This document shows, piece after piece, positions 1 to 9,343 of a DNA stretch of 64,000 nt (position 1 is its first letter; every line of letters starts with the position of its first letter). The notes below the pieces were generated by a model. That model saw only the letters and a list, made by a program, of their open reading frames with translations. It did no database searches and had not been told where the DNA came from. Source of the stretch: Glaciecola sp. XM2 (GTDB taxonomy: Bacteria > Pseudomonadota > Gammaproteobacteria > Enterobacterales > Alteromonadaceae); NCBI RefSeq assembly GCF_018595715.1, contig NZ_JAHEOJ010000020.1:496001-560000 (forward strand), written 5' to 3'. A program made the position numbers and the translations under genes.

Positions 1-1
1 A

Positions 2-94
2 CAATCAAGGGTAATTGAGCAAGCAGGGCATTTTGATTGGATCCATCCTGACACTCATGCGTTTAAGTTAGTCTTATCTCTTTTGGAACAATAG
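2..94 (+). CDS. C-terminal end of an alpha/beta hydrolase (partial)
   Basis: An open frame enters from the left edge and ends at a TAG at 92-94, giving about 30 C-terminal residues. The segment contains GHFDWIHP followed by a short final helix. This resembles the end of alpha/beta-hydrolase enzymes, where the catalytic His lies in a G-H-F/W-D motif near the C-terminus. Only five bases separate it from kynU, so the two are probably co-transcribed. Small alpha/beta hydrolases next to kynureninase often act as kynurenine formamidases, but too little is visible to assign the substrate. The family call rests on one motif and the context. Confidence 0.55.
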   Translation, partial: QSRVIEQAGHFDWIHPDTHAFKLVLSLLEQ

Positions 95-99
95 ATGTT

Positions 100-1368
100 A
101 TGGCTAATACTGATTTAGCAAAGCGTGCACAAGCGCTCGACGCACAAGACCCGTTATCACATCTCATTAAAGAGTTTGCGTTACCACATGACTGTATTTA
201 TTTAGACGGTAACTCGCTAGGTCCTTTGCCCATCAAAGCAAAGCACAGGGCGCGAGAAGTGGTTGAGCAGCAGTGGGGAGAGGATTTAATTACCAGCTGG
301 AATAAGCATCAGTGGATTGATTTGCCCTCGCGAGTGGGGGCAAAAATCGCACCGCTAATTGGTGCCCAGCCCTCTGAGGTGATTGCGTGTGATTCTATCT
401 CTGTAAATTTAACGAAGGTGCTTTGCGCTGCCTTGCAAATCCAGCAACAAAAAAGCCAATCTAGGCGCCTCGTGATTTCGCAAAAAGATAACTTTCCTAC
501 TGACTTGTATATGGTTCAGGGCCTAAGCGATATATTGGGTCAGTCGCGATGTGAGCTTGTGAGTGTAGAGCCGGAGGCGATTTTAGAGAGCATTGAAGAG
601 TTTGGCGACAGCGCGGCGGTTTTGCTGCTTACCCACGTTAACTTTCGGTCTGGGTTTATCCACGATATGCAATTGATTACCCAAGCCGCCCACGAGAAAG
701 GCGTATTAGTCATATGGGATTTGGCGCACAGTGCTGGCGCCTTAGACTTGCACCTTGACGCATGTGAAGTCGATTTTGCTGTTGGCTGCACATATAAATA
801 CTTAAATGGTGGCCCCGGTGCGCCTGCGTTCATTTATGCGGCACAAAAGCATATTGGCAATATTAAGCAACCGGTATCTGGCTGGATGGGGCATAAACGG
901 CCCTTTGAATTTACTCACGATTATGAAGCGGGTGATGGTATGCAAAGCTTTTTAGCCGGCACGCCTGCGGTTATATCTATGAGTATTTTAGATGCTGCGT
1001 TAGACATATTCTCAGGCATCAAGCCCGCACAAATTAGACAAAAATCGATAAGTTTGACGCAGTTTTTTCAAGACGCGTTTTCACAGTATCTAAGCGAGCA
1101 AGACTTTACCTTAGTCAGTCCAACCGATACGGCGATTAGAGGCAGTCAGCTAGCGTATGCGCACGATCAATCCTACGCGATCTGCCAAACGCTAATTGAT
1201 AATAAGGTGATTGCAGATTTTAGGGCGCCGAATATTCTGCGAATTGGCTTTTCGCCCTTATTCCTAAGCCATGTCGATTTGCTCGATGCGGTGACAAGGA
1301 TAAAACAAGTGATGGAAGATAAAACCTACATGCAAGCTCAGTATCAAGTCAAACATGCCGTGACTTGA
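100..1368 (+). CDS. kynU: Kynureninase
   Basis: This PLP-dependent cytosolic enzyme hydrolyses kynurenine to anthranilate and alanine (or 3-hydroxykynurenine to 3-hydroxyanthranilate) in tryptophan catabolism. The 422-residue length is normal. Visible hallmarks are the N-terminal YLDGNSLGPLP block (about residues 34-44), WDLAHSAGA (206-214) with the PLP-binding Asp207, and CTYKYLNGGPG (230-240) with Lys233 as the probable Schiff-base lysine. The ATG at 100 follows the upstream hydrolase stop by five bases, consistent with a kynurenine-degradation operon. It converges on the chemoreceptor gene with only 26 bases between the stops. Confidence 0.95.
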   Translation: MANTDLAKRAQALDAQDPLSHLIKEFALPHDCIYLDGNSLGPLPIKAKHRAREVVEQQWGEDLITSWNKHQWIDLPSRVGAKIAPLIGAQPSEVIACDSISVNLTKVLCAALQIQQQKSQSRRLVISQKDNFPTDLYMVQGLSDILGQSRCELVSVEPEAILESIEEFGDSAAVLLLTHVNFRSGFIHDMQLITQAAHEKGVLVIWDLAHSAGALDLHLDACEVDFAVGCTYKYLNGGPGAPAFIYAAQKHIGNIKQPVSGWMGHKRPFEFTHDYEAGDGMQSFLAGTPAVISMSILDAALDIFSGIKPAQIRQKSISLTQFFQDAFSQYLSEQDFTLVSPTDTAIRGSQLAYAHDQSYAICQTLIDNKVIADFRAPNILRIGFSPLFLSHVDLLDAVTRIKQVMEDKTYMQAQYQVKHAVT

Positions 1369-1394
1369 TACCGATTGCATAGGTTTACGCGTTT

Positions 1395-2873
1395 TTATAC
1401 AAAACGGGTGAGCTGGTGCTCTAGTGAGACGATTTCATCTTTTAATGCGGTGAACGTGCGCTCGGTCGCTTCAGAGTTTTCCGACAAAGACTGTGAGGTA
1501 TTATCTAACAAGCCCGTGGATTTGGCGATTTCGGTCGCCGCGATGGATTGCTCTTTAATGGCGCTAGAGACAGAATCAATGTTTTGCGTGACTGAGGTGA
1601 TATGCTCAACAACCGTATCAATCATCTCTTTTGCAGCATTTGACGAGCTCGATACATTTTGCGATTTAGATACGCACTGCTGCATATTTTCAACCGATTG
1701 CTTAGATTCAGTAATCAAGGTCGCGGTGATATCGCTGATTTGTTCGGTGTTTTCTTTTGTGCGCATAGCTAGTTGCCTAACTTCATCCGCCACCACGGCA
1801 AAACCTCTACCATGCTCTCCTGCCCGCGCTGACTCAATCGCTGCATTAAGTGCAAGCAGGTTGGTTTGTTCAGAAATAGCCTTAATTGACGCCATGACGC
1901 TTTCGATTTGAAAACACTTTTCAGCAAGATTGCCAATTGCACCCGACGTTTGCGCTAAGTCACCTTGCAATATGGATAATTCATTATTTGACTCTTCAAC
2001 GGCCACTTTGGCTTTGTCAGTGGCGCCTTTGGCTTTTTTGGATAAATCAGCAACACCGAGTGCACTTTCAGCAACTGCTGTATTGTTCACTGTCATTTCT
2101 TCTGTGGCTGCGGCAATCGTGGTTACCTGTCCGCTAGTATCAAAGCTTGCCTGTTTTACATTCCTCGCAAGCGCTTCAACTTCATCTGACATGTCTGAGA
2201 TGGAACTGGTGACTTGTTTGGTCTGCCCTATAAAGTCAGAGAAGGCTGCAATGAGACTTGAAAACTCTTGTAAACTCTGTGTTTTATTTGACGTTTTTAC
2301 ATTGATATTGAATTTGCCTTCGTCTTTCATGATGGTACTAATTGCTTCAGAAAGCTCTTGCGCAGCATCGCCATCATTACGTGCCTGGACTGCCATAAAG
2401 CCAAGAATAATGCCTTCTGCGATGGCAAACAGGGCATGTATGACCAACACTGAGAATTGTAAATCGCCGCTTTCAAAAACAATGGTAGGCGCGCCGCTCA
2501 ATTGCATAAAGAAGAAGCCGATGTGGTGAATTGCCACTACCAAAACGCTTGAGAGCACAACCTTCCAGTCGCGATACACAGTTGTCACTGCCATCACCGC
2601 GAAAATTTCAAAATGCATATAAGTTGCGCCCATACTTTGTTGTATGTGCAGCGCCGCAAATAACTGCGTGGCGATGACGGCAACGTGGCGGGTATATGCT
2701 GCGTGCTTGTCAAATGCAAAAAGTGCTAGCGGCAAGGCCAATATGACCGCACCGACTATGCCGCCTAACAGCAACGAGTCTGTTAGAAAACCGATAACAA
2801 GCGTTAGTATAAATTGAAATATCAACACGCCGCGGTAAATTTGATTGCCTTTGTCAATCCAAGGTAAATTCAT
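1395..2873 (-). CDS. Methyl-accepting chemotaxis protein with polytopic membrane sensor
   Basis: This chemoreceptor would signal to CheA/CheW and set flagellar motor bias. The C-terminal half is a coiled-coil signalling domain with the invariant hairpin tip around residues 333-369 ([19 protein letters not shown], then [15 protein letters not shown]). The first 165 residues hold about six hydrophobic helices and no sizeable periplasmic domain. Sensing therefore probably happens in or at the membrane. Several His residues lie in or near these helices (76, 87, 116, 117, 146), and the HH pair in AIHHIGFFF is striking. There is no clear HAMP domain. The ligand cannot be deduced. The gene stands alone, with no other chemotaxis genes nearby. 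Confidence 0.93.
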   Translation of the reverse strand: MNLPWIDKGNQIYRGVLIFQFILTLVIGFLTDSLLLGGIVGAVILALPLALFAFDKHAAYTRHVAVIATQLFAALHIQQSMGATYMHFEIFAVMAVTTVYRDWKVVLSSVLVVAIHHIGFFFMQLSGAPTIVFESGDLQFSVLVIHALFAIAEGIILGFMAVQARNDGDAAQELSEAISTIMKDEGKFNINVKTSNKTQSLQEFSSLIAAFSDFIGQTKQVTSSISDMSDEVEALARNVKQASFDTSGQVTTIAAATEEMTVNNTAVAESALGVADLSKKAKGATDKAKVAVEESNNELSILQGDLAQTSGAIGNLAEKCFQIESVMASIKAISEQTNLLALNAAIESARAGEHGRGFAVVADEVRQLAMRTKENTEQISDITATLITESKQSVENMQQCVSKSQNVSSSSNAAKEMIDTVVEHITSVTQNIDSVSSAIKEQSIAATEIAKSTGLLDNTSQSLSENSEATERTFTALKDEIVSLEHQLTRFV

Positions 2874-3076
2874 ATATTTTCCACCATTGTTTTATAGGGA
2901 AGGTATTAAAATATCTTATATGAAGGTATCGGCTTACTTTTTTTGTGGTTAATAGTTAGATGGGCTAGCGCTTGTAAGTTCATGAATAAAAAGCTAATTT
3001 AGATGCAAACCTAGATGTCTATTGACTTACAGAGGTATTTTTAGTGCCCTTTTTGTATACTAAAGTTTAAGCCGCT

Positions 3077-3418
3077 ATGGATAATCCACACTACCTAGCC
3101 ATATTTAAGGTGGTTAATCTTATTCCTAAAGGCAAAGTGGCAAGCTACGGTCAAGTCGCCGACTTAGCCGGTTTACCCGGTAGAGCACGTCTCACTGGAA
3201 AAGCACTTGGGCATGTACCTGAAAGCATGCAGGTGAATTGGCATCGGGTGCTTAGAAGTAACGGCCAGATAGCCTTTGCAAAAGGGAGTGACTTGGCGCA
3301 GCTTCAAATCGGAAAATTGCAAGAAGAGAACGTGGCGGTGATCAACCATCGGGTTAAGCTAAAAGCGTTTCAATGGCAACCTGATATGCTCACCTTACTG
3401 CAAGATTTGGAGTTTTAA
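3077..3418 (+). CDS. Alkyltransferase-like protein (ATL, MGMT family)
   Basis: A small 113-residue protein of the O6-alkylguanine-DNA alkyltransferase DNA-binding fold. It has the helix-turn-helix region GKVASYGQVADLAGLPGRAR (about 19-38) and the active-site loop read as NWHRVL (54-59). In true MGMT/Ogt enzymes this loop is PCHRV with the alkyl-accepting Cys. Here Trp55 replaces the Cys, as in the ATL proteins (E. coli YbaZ/Atl, S. pombe Atl1). ATLs bind and flip O6-alkylguanine without repairing it and hand the lesion to nucleotide excision repair. The gene stands alone between an MCP and a binding protein. Confidence 0.92.
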   Translation: MDNPHYLAIFKVVNLIPKGKVASYGQVADLAGLPGRARLTGKALGHVPESMQVNWHRVLRSNGQIAFAKGSDLAQLQIGKLQEENVAVINHRVKLKAFQWQPDMLTLLQDLEF

Positions 3419-3477
3419 GCAGCGCATCTGCCTATGCAAGCGAGCGTGTCGGTATGTCCATAAAAGGGCTAATGACT

Positions 3478-4254
3478 TTAATTCGAATACTCAAGGCGCA
3501 GGCGCTGATAATCCTCACTACCTTTGAGTTTGTCTAATGATGCTTGCATTTGCTCAACAACAGCCTCAGAGATGTTTGCTGATAGGCCCAAATAGCCCTC
3601 ATTTTTGTAAATGACAATTCCCGTGCGTCTCAATCTTTCAAAACCGTCGTAGTTTAAGGATAGGAGGTTCTCGCTGGCTGGTAATAATGAGACTCTGCCG
3701 TGCAAAAGTAGCTTGGCGCACTGCGCATAGGAGTTCGCCAAGACTAAGTTATCAAACCCCATTTTAAGCAAGTGTGAATGCTGAACGTTGCCGGAGAGTA
3801 CGCATATACGGTCGACATTTTTAGCATCCTCTAAAGATGTTATGCCCGTTGGGCGCTCTACCGACTCATAAAAGAATGAGCGGTAGCTATCGAGCGGACC
3901 AACCCACTGCATAGTACGTTGTCGCTCTTCGGTTTTTAATACATTGAAAAGCACAATGTTATCCTCGGTCTGTACTTCTCGCAAACCACGCCTAAACGGC
4001 ACAACTTGCATATTGTTTGCAATGCCTAAGTCGTTCATTATCCATCTAACAATCTCTACATCGAGAGCTCGCCTGCCACCATTTTCCACACCAACAAGCT
4101 CGCCGTCGTCATTTTCGACCACAGCGTTACGAACTGAATGTGTATAGAATTGCAGTTCGGAGCTTTCCACTGCTGGGTTGGATGCAAAACTAAATGCAGA
4201 GCCCAACAAAAGCAGATAAGCAAAGCAAACACGTTGGGTGACAGAAAGGTTCAT
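3478..4254 (-). CDS. Periplasmic solute-binding protein, SBP family 3-like
   Basis: A secreted protein of about 258 residues with an N-terminal signal peptide (hydrophobic FAYLLLLGSAFSFA). The mature part resembles the family 3 extracellular solute-binding fold: an initial beta strand ELQFYTHS, a two-lobed layout and a C-terminal helix (QASLDKLKGSEDYQRLR). Alteromonadales carry many such stand-alone proteins, some of unknown ligand. No ABC permease or ATPase gene is adjacent, so it may be a sensor accessory or a transport orphan. The ATG at 4254 is preferred. A TTG nine bases upstream is in frame but has no better ribosome-binding site. The ligand is unknown. Confidence 0.75.
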   Translation of the reverse strand: MNLSVTQRVCFAYLLLLGSAFSFASNPAVESSELQFYTHSVRNAVVENDDGELVGVENGGRRALDVEIVRWIMNDLGIANNMQVVPFRRGLREVQTEDNIVLFNVLKTEERQRTMQWVGPLDSYRSFFYESVERPTGITSLEDAKNVDRICVLSGNVQHSHLLKMGFDNLVLANSYAQCAKLLLHGRVSLLPASENLLSLNYDGFERLRRTGIVIYKNEGYLGLSANISEAVVEQMQASLDKLKGSEDYQRLRLEYSN

Positions 4255-4579
4255 GGAACTCAAATATAAATAACGGCTTTAGTGGTCTATAGTCAGCTAT
4301 TGTTCAACATAATTCAACCTAACTTATCGATTCAGCAGTTTTCAACGCGTCACTATGAAAGTGTAGGTATGGCGCTTCAATTACTTTGCGTATTGTTTAG
4401 CTACCTATTGCTTACAAACGTTTATATTTTTCAGCTGTGTAAGCAATATTGCTCATTTCGCTTGTATTGCCGCGTTTTGTGGTCTTAGCGGTAACATGAT
4501 CAACTTAATATTTAAAACATAAGTCAACAGCTATGCACACTATGCCCTTGTTGAACTGACATAGTGTGCGCAAACCGAT
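4255..4579. other. Intergenic region with one long hairpin, no convincing gene
   Basis: This gap lies between the divergent-side start of the binding-protein gene and the end of the phytase gene. It is AT-rich. A 68-codon open frame on the plus strand (4282-4488) has no family resemblance and no clear ribosome-binding site, so it is not called. The only structured element is the inverted repeat at 4535-4569, listed separately. Promoter elements for the binding-protein gene must lie in the left part, but none stands out. Confidence 0.6.
4535..4569 (-). terminator. Hairpin downstream of the phytase gene
   Basis: GCACACTATG at 4535-4544 and CATAGTGTGC at 4560-4569 form a perfect 10-bp stem with a 15-nt loop, starting ten bases after the phytase stop. 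No strong U-tract follows on either strand. It may be an mRNA-stabilising 3' hairpin or a weak terminator rather than a classic rho-independent one. Confidence 0.55.
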
Positions 4580-6505
4580 TTATTTCGTGTCTATCTGACC
4601 CTTAATGAAGCGGTATAGCTGCGTTGCTGACACCAGTTTAAAGTTTTGAGGCTCAAGTGGCATGACGTTCCTGCCGTCTTGCACCACCAGCAAGCCCATT
4701 GGGTAGTTGTTTCCCAATGGCGTGCTTATCACTTCAAGCCCGTCGGTTTCAGATACTGCGTCTATGCCCAATTCGTAATTAACGCCTATGTCGAACACGC
4801 CAATCAGCTGGTTGTTGCGTTCAATCGCATATACCGCAAAACGATTGTTGCCTTGGCTAGATACGATGAGAAACTTTTCACCATCGACCATGTAAATACC
4901 CATCCCTTCAATATCAGCATTAACGCGTTCGTTTACCGTTGCAATTAATACGGCAGGTAATTTAGGCTGGGCTAATGATTTTTCCCAAACGCCTGTAGAC
5001 TCCTCACCAAAGTAAAGCGTTTGAGTGGCGTCATCAACAATGCATCCCTCGGGCTGACTATCTGAGTTAAATGTATCTAATAAACGAGCGCTTATCTCAC
5101 CTTGCGACTGCTCAACAGCGTAGTGCTCAAAGCGACCATCAGTGTCGTTAATAAAAACTTCTAATTGCTCGTCGTTTTGATATAAGCAAAGGCCATATAC
5201 GTCATTTAGCTGGGTTGGCACATTTGCTAATTCAGACGCCAGACCAGAACTTTCGTCGATATTAAAAAACGTCATTGACTGGTAGGTGCGATTACTCGCA
5301 ACCGCCATATTACCTCGAATATCGATATTGTTGATACGCCCAGAGGCGAGGCTTTGAACGAGCTTTCCTGATAAGTCATATACGTTCAATCCGTATTTTT
5401 TATCGGTGCCAAATACGAGGCTTTTCTCAGGGGCCGCGTTGTTTAACCAAATTGCTGGATCGTCCGCGGCATCACCAAATCGATTTACTGGGTGGGTTTG
5501 TGCGTTTGCATAAAAGGTGGCATCTGCTGGCAGTTTTGGGTTGGTTATCTGGCTAGAATGTTCGGGTGACATGTCGAAACTAACGCGATAAAGGCGTGAT
5601 TGTGATTCATCATAGCCGCCTAAAACAATATTGTTATCGGTACTTGCCATGGCAATATTTGCAAGGCTTATGGCGTTATCCAAGCCGATCGCGCTGTGCT
5701 CAACCTTATCGAGCGCGCGAATGTCAGAGAGCCAAATCTGGTTTTCATCTGGACTAACACTTATGACTAACTGGTCATGAAAAACTGAAAAGCTTTCAAT
5801 TTCAGCCTGGCTTGCAAATGGAATAAAAGTGCGCTCATTTTCAGCTTCTGGATGGGCATCGTACATCCATATACCCGTTTCTTCCTCACCCACATACAGT
5901 CGGTTACTCTCATCGTTGACATAGCAATGCGAAAGATTTGGACCTACGTTTAAGCGCCGAATTGGTATGGTGGAGGCGCCGTTAAGCGGGCTTTCTTGCC
6001 TAAGTATAATCGCGCTTTGCTCAACAACGCCAAGACTATCTGCCGTAAATAGGGTGAGTTGGTTTGCATGATTGGCCAAGCACACCGTTTCAATATCTGC
6101 TAAGACCGCCGGTATTTCGAGCATCTGTGTAAACGTGCCACTTTTTGTATCAAGGTGAAGCAAGTGCACGCTTGTTGTTTGATAATCTAGCGCCGCTATC
6201 AAGATGTCTTGATTGCTAGTGCCTATATAACGCCAATCCAAGGTTACAGAACTGATGTCTAATGAGCTAATTGTATCGGTTTTATTATCTAGCCATTTTA
6301 GCCCGTCTGATGCGCTCGCAACTAACCAATGAATGCCATTGTCAGTATTGACAGGGTAGGCAGCCTCTCCCGTAACCTGCATCTCAGTTATGTTGGCTTG
6401 TACCTGCGCATCTTCGATTGGCGATGTTGCACTCGAACAAGCGCTTAGGCTTATTGCGAGCAATGCGCATAACAAGTAGAAAGTGAGTGTAGAATGAGTT
6501 TTCAT
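4580..6505 (-). CDS. Beta-propeller phytase (3-phytase), tandem-domain lipoprotein
   Basis: This enzyme releases phosphate from inositol hexakisphosphate in a calcium-dependent reaction. The N-terminus has a lipoprotein signal with lipobox LSAC (Cys23), so it is probably tethered to a membrane facing the periplasm or surface. The C-terminal half (about 335-641) is the catalytic propeller: DAADDPAIWLN (345-355), then NDVYGLC, EGC, GEESTGVW (500-507) and ADIEGMGIY. The N-terminal half (about 30-330) is a degraded second propeller. Its LYVGEEETGIW (203-213) parallels LYFGEESTGVW (497-507) of the catalytic half. Dual-domain phytases of this kind are known in Bacillus and marine bacteria. The gene lies 138 bp downstream of the TonB receptor on the same strand, behind a Pho box. 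Confidence 0.93.
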   Translation of the reverse strand: MKTHSTLTFYLLCALLAISLSACSSATSPIEDAQVQANITEMQVTGEAAYPVNTDNGIHWLVASASDGLKWLDNKTDTISSLDISSVTLDWRYIGTSNQDILIAALDYQTTSVHLLHLDTKSGTFTQMLEIPAVLADIETVCLANHANQLTLFTADSLGVVEQSAIILRQESPLNGASTIPIRRLNVGPNLSHCYVNDESNRLYVGEEETGIWMYDAHPEAENERTFIPFASQAEIESFSVFHDQLVISVSPDENQIWLSDIRALDKVEHSAIGLDNAISLANIAMASTDNNIVLGGYDESQSRLYRVSFDMSPEHSSQITNPKLPADATFYANAQTHPVNRFGDAADDPAIWLNNAAPEKSLVFGTDKKYGLNVYDLSGKLVQSLASGRINNIDIRGNMAVASNRTYQSMTFFNIDESSGLASELANVPTQLNDVYGLCLYQNDEQLEVFINDTDGRFEHYAVEQSQGEISARLLDTFNSDSQPEGCIVDDATQTLYFGEESTGVWEKSLAQPKLPAVLIATVNERVNADIEGMGIYMVDGEKFLIVSSQGNNRFAVYAIERNNQLIGVFDIGVNYELGIDAVSETDGLEVISTPLGNNYPMGLLVVQDGRNVMPLEPQNFKLVSATQLYRFIKGQIDTK

Positions 6506-6570
6506 ATTATTGTGTAAACCTTTGTATAGTGTGTGAGCATGGCAAATGCATGCTCAATGAATTCAGTGCG

Positions 6571-6600
6571 GCTACAAAAGCATTAAAACGCTTTTGCAGC
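6571..6600 (-). other. Intercistronic hairpin between receptor and phytase
   Basis: GCTACAAAAGC at 6571-6581 pairs with GCTTTTGCAGC at 6590-6600 with one mismatch (11-bp stem, 8-nt loop). It lies in the 138-bp gap between the TonB receptor stop and the phytase start. There is no U-tract on the coding strand. It could be a processing or stability element that sets the receptor:phytase ratio, or a partial attenuator. Confidence 0.45.
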
Positions 6601-6643
6601 CATTTTGTGCATTATGGCTAGCGAACGAACCACTCAAGCGTCG

Positions 6644-9343
6644 TTATAGCTGCCAACGGAACCCTACTTCAAAGGTGCGTCCATACTCTTCAAATTGCGC
6701 GTTTGCATTGCGTTGATTAAAGTAAGTGTAAAAAGGTTCGTCACTGATATTGATGATGTTGAAGTAAACATTGAGATCCTCGTTGAAAAAGTATTTCCCT
6801 GAGAAATCGATTTGCAAGTGATCATCTTCAAACAACAAGAAGTCACCGTCGAGTTCCTCAAAGTTTTCGCTTTTGTATGCGCCGGTTAAGCGCAGTGACC
6901 AGTTTTTATCTTCATATCCGACTGTGAGATTACCGATGGTGTCAGACTGATTAGGCAAATCGGTGTCAAAACGCTCTCCGTCGAGCAGTGTTGACGCATC
7001 TGACGAACTAAAGGTACCGTTGGCCGATATTAAAAGCCCGTTGTCAAAGGTCTTGACCCATGATAATTCCACGCCCGTCAATGTGGCTTGCTCACCATTA
7101 ATGGGCTGCACAACCTCATCAAATCCTTCGAATTGACCAATGCCAGCGACATCTGCAAAGACCACAAAGTTGTCAATCTCTTTGTAAAATAGCCCCGCAG
7201 ACAAGACGCCAATTTCGCCTGGGTAGTATTCAACGCTGATATCAAAGTTATTAGACTCAAGCGGTTCAAGATTTGGATTGCCCACTTCTGCCTCGCGCTC
7301 GGTTACAAATTCTCCGTCATCCTCTTGCGTCACCGACTCAATAATTTGAAATGCGGCAGATTGCTCAAAAATAGGTCTTGATATTGTTTGTGAGAAGGCA
7401 CCTCTAAGCACAATCTTGTCGCTGTAGTCATAACGAAGGTTGGCGCTAAATAAAAGGTTGTCATAGTCTTTTTCTATTTGAATGGGTGTGCTGACAAGCT
7501 CTTCAACGTCGTTTTGTTCATCTTCGATGAGCTCTATACGCACGCCAGAGGTACTAAAATCAGTTTGTTCGTAGCGCACACCAGCCACAAGGGTGAGTTT
7601 GTCCCATGTGAATTCACTTAATACGTAGGCAGCAAATATGTCCTCGTTGTTTTCATACGAAGCACCTTGAGATGCAATTTGTGAGTCGAACTCTTCTAAT
7701 TCAAAAGCACTTCGTTGGTCGTTAAAATCAGAGCGTAAAAGGTCTTTGTTTAGACCTGGCCCAAAATCACCAAGCCCGTAGTCAGGTGTTTGCGTTGCGT
7801 AACGTGTTGGGTCAATATCATCAAAATCACCACCAAAAATATTAGCAAGCACATTGGCCTCTTTGGTGCGGTCACGATATTTGAAACCGGTTTTTAGCAT
7901 GCTCAAACCCGAAGAATTGTTAAACAGACGGCTTACGTTAAGCTGGAAGCTGCTCTCTGTGTCTTCTGCTAAGCTATTTTCAAACTCAATCTCATCAAGT
8001 TCAAAAGCGCCTAAATCGTTAACGTCGGCATTGGCCGTAATCGTGGGTATGACTTCCAATAGGTTCGCGTCGATACTGTCGTTGTCTGAGGCAAACAAAT
8101 GCGTTAGCGCTGCTGGCTGGTCTTCATCAGATTTTGCATAGCCAAGCTGATAATCAAATAACCATTGGTCACGCTGATGCTCGCCACCGGCTGAGATAGT
8201 AAAGATGGTTTGGGTTTCTTCTCTGTCTCTCGCTTCGCGTTCTATTGATGAGTCTTCGCCATCTAGGGTATATACATTTGCTAGGCGCAGTTCATCATCT
8301 GCAAACTCACTGAACAAAGAGCGCAGGTAGTATTCATCATTGAAGTTCGGTCTATAATCTAGGTTTATTGCCGCGCCTAAACGCTCTCTGGTAATGGTGT
8401 AATGACGCTGCTCAACTTCATCTTCGCCATTGGATTCAATATTGTCTGAACCAAAGTCACGCTTGAAATAGGATGCGGCAGCAGCAATGCCCAGTGTATC
8501 GCTAAGTAAACGAGTAATCGTAAACGACGCTTTTGGAGACAACTCGTCTCGCAAATCATTTTGACTCAGTTGCGCAGAAATAATGGTTGTGTCTTGCGTT
8601 CTATCAAAGGCGCTAATGCTTTTTACGTTAATTGCGCCGCCCACTGCGTCACCATCCATATCTGCAGAGGTCGATTTTGACACCTCTAAGCTTTGAATTA
8701 ATTCAGAGGGAATAACGTCTAGAGCGACCGAGCGAACGCCTGCTTCGGGTGAAGGAATACTTAATCCGTTAATGGTAACGCTGTTAAGGTTCGGGTCAAT
8801 ACCGCGGATGCCAACAAATCGGCCTTCTCCTTGGTCGCGCTCAATTGAAACACCAGGTAATCGCTGAAGTGATTCAGCTGCGTTTTGATCAGGAAAGTCA
8901 CCGATTGCGTCGGACGATACAACCGACACGATATTGCTAGCATTTCGCTGCTGGTTAATCGCACTAGCTTTACCGCTTCTCTGTCCGCGTGTAATGACTT
9001 CTTCCATTGCCTCAACGGAAGCGAGCAGCACAATGTCGGGCAAGATGTTTTCGCCTTGCTTGACCAATATGCGCTGCGTTATTGCTTGAGCGCCCACGTA
9101 GGTAATGGTCAGTTCGTATTCTCCCTCAGGCAGATTTGGGAACCTGAAGGTGCCGTCTGAGCGAGTCATAGACGTGCGGTTTAACGACTTTATTTCTACC
9201 TTTGCGCCACTGAACACTCGTTCGTTTTCTTTATCAACGAGTTTTCCAAAAATAGTGCCGGTTTCTTGAGCAATACTGGTCATGGGCGATATCGCCAAAC
9301 ATGCTGCTAAGGCTATCGATAATTTATTGAATGGGAAGCGCAT
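6644..9343 (-). CDS. TonB-dependent outer-membrane receptor, phytate/phosphate-linked
   Basis: An 899-residue outer-membrane receptor driven by TonB. It has a signal peptide (about 1-25), then a carboxypeptidase-regulatory-like beta-sandwich (GTIFGKLVD through LPEGEYELTI, about 28-80). Next comes a TonB-box-like EEVITRG, a plug domain (DFPDQNAAESLQRLPGVSIERD, with GIRGIDPNLNSVTINGL) and a C-terminal 22-strand barrel ending in EVGFRWQL. The ligand is inferred from context: the next gene in the operon is a phytase and the promoter carries a Pho box. The likely substrate is phytate, a lower inositol phosphate or another organophosphate. The ATG at 9343 has an AGGA ribosome-binding site. Confidence 0.93.
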   Translation of the reverse strand: MRFPFNKLSIALAACLAISPMTSIAQETGTIFGKLVDKENERVFSGAKVEIKSLNRTSMTRSDGTFRFPNLPEGEYELTITYVGAQAITQRILVKQGENILPDIVLLASVEAMEEVITRGQRSGKASAINQQRNASNIVSVVSSDAIGDFPDQNAAESLQRLPGVSIERDQGEGRFVGIRGIDPNLNSVTINGLSIPSPEAGVRSVALDVIPSELIQSLEVSKSTSADMDGDAVGGAINVKSISAFDRTQDTTIISAQLSQNDLRDELSPKASFTITRLLSDTLGIAAAASYFKRDFGSDNIESNGEDEVEQRHYTITRERLGAAINLDYRPNFNDEYYLRSLFSEFADDELRLANVYTLDGEDSSIEREARDREETQTIFTISAGGEHQRDQWLFDYQLGYAKSDEDQPAALTHLFASDNDSIDANLLEVIPTITANADVNDLGAFELDEIEFENSLAEDTESSFQLNVSRLFNNSSGLSMLKTGFKYRDRTKEANVLANIFGGDFDDIDPTRYATQTPDYGLGDFGPGLNKDLLRSDFNDQRSAFELEEFDSQIASQGASYENNEDIFAAYVLSEFTWDKLTLVAGVRYEQTDFSTSGVRIELIEDEQNDVEELVSTPIQIEKDYDNLLFSANLRYDYSDKIVLRGAFSQTISRPIFEQSAAFQIIESVTQEDDGEFVTEREAEVGNPNLEPLESNNFDISVEYYPGEIGVLSAGLFYKEIDNFVVFADVAGIGQFEGFDEVVQPINGEQATLTGVELSWVKTFDNGLLISANGTFSSSDASTLLDGERFDTDLPNQSDTIGNLTVGYEDKNWSLRLTGAYKSENFEELDGDFLLFEDDHLQIDFSGKYFFNEDLNVYFNIINISDEPFYTYFNQRNANAQFEEYGRTFEVGFRWQL

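Noticed and set aside
1375-1911. 178-codon frame opposite the chemoreceptor
   Set aside because: It lies wholly opposite the conserved signalling domain of the MCP, starts at a non-ATG codon and has no family features.
4282-4488. 68-codon frame in the gap upstream of the binding-protein gene
   Set aside because: No ribosome-binding site, no family likeness and low-complexity composition.
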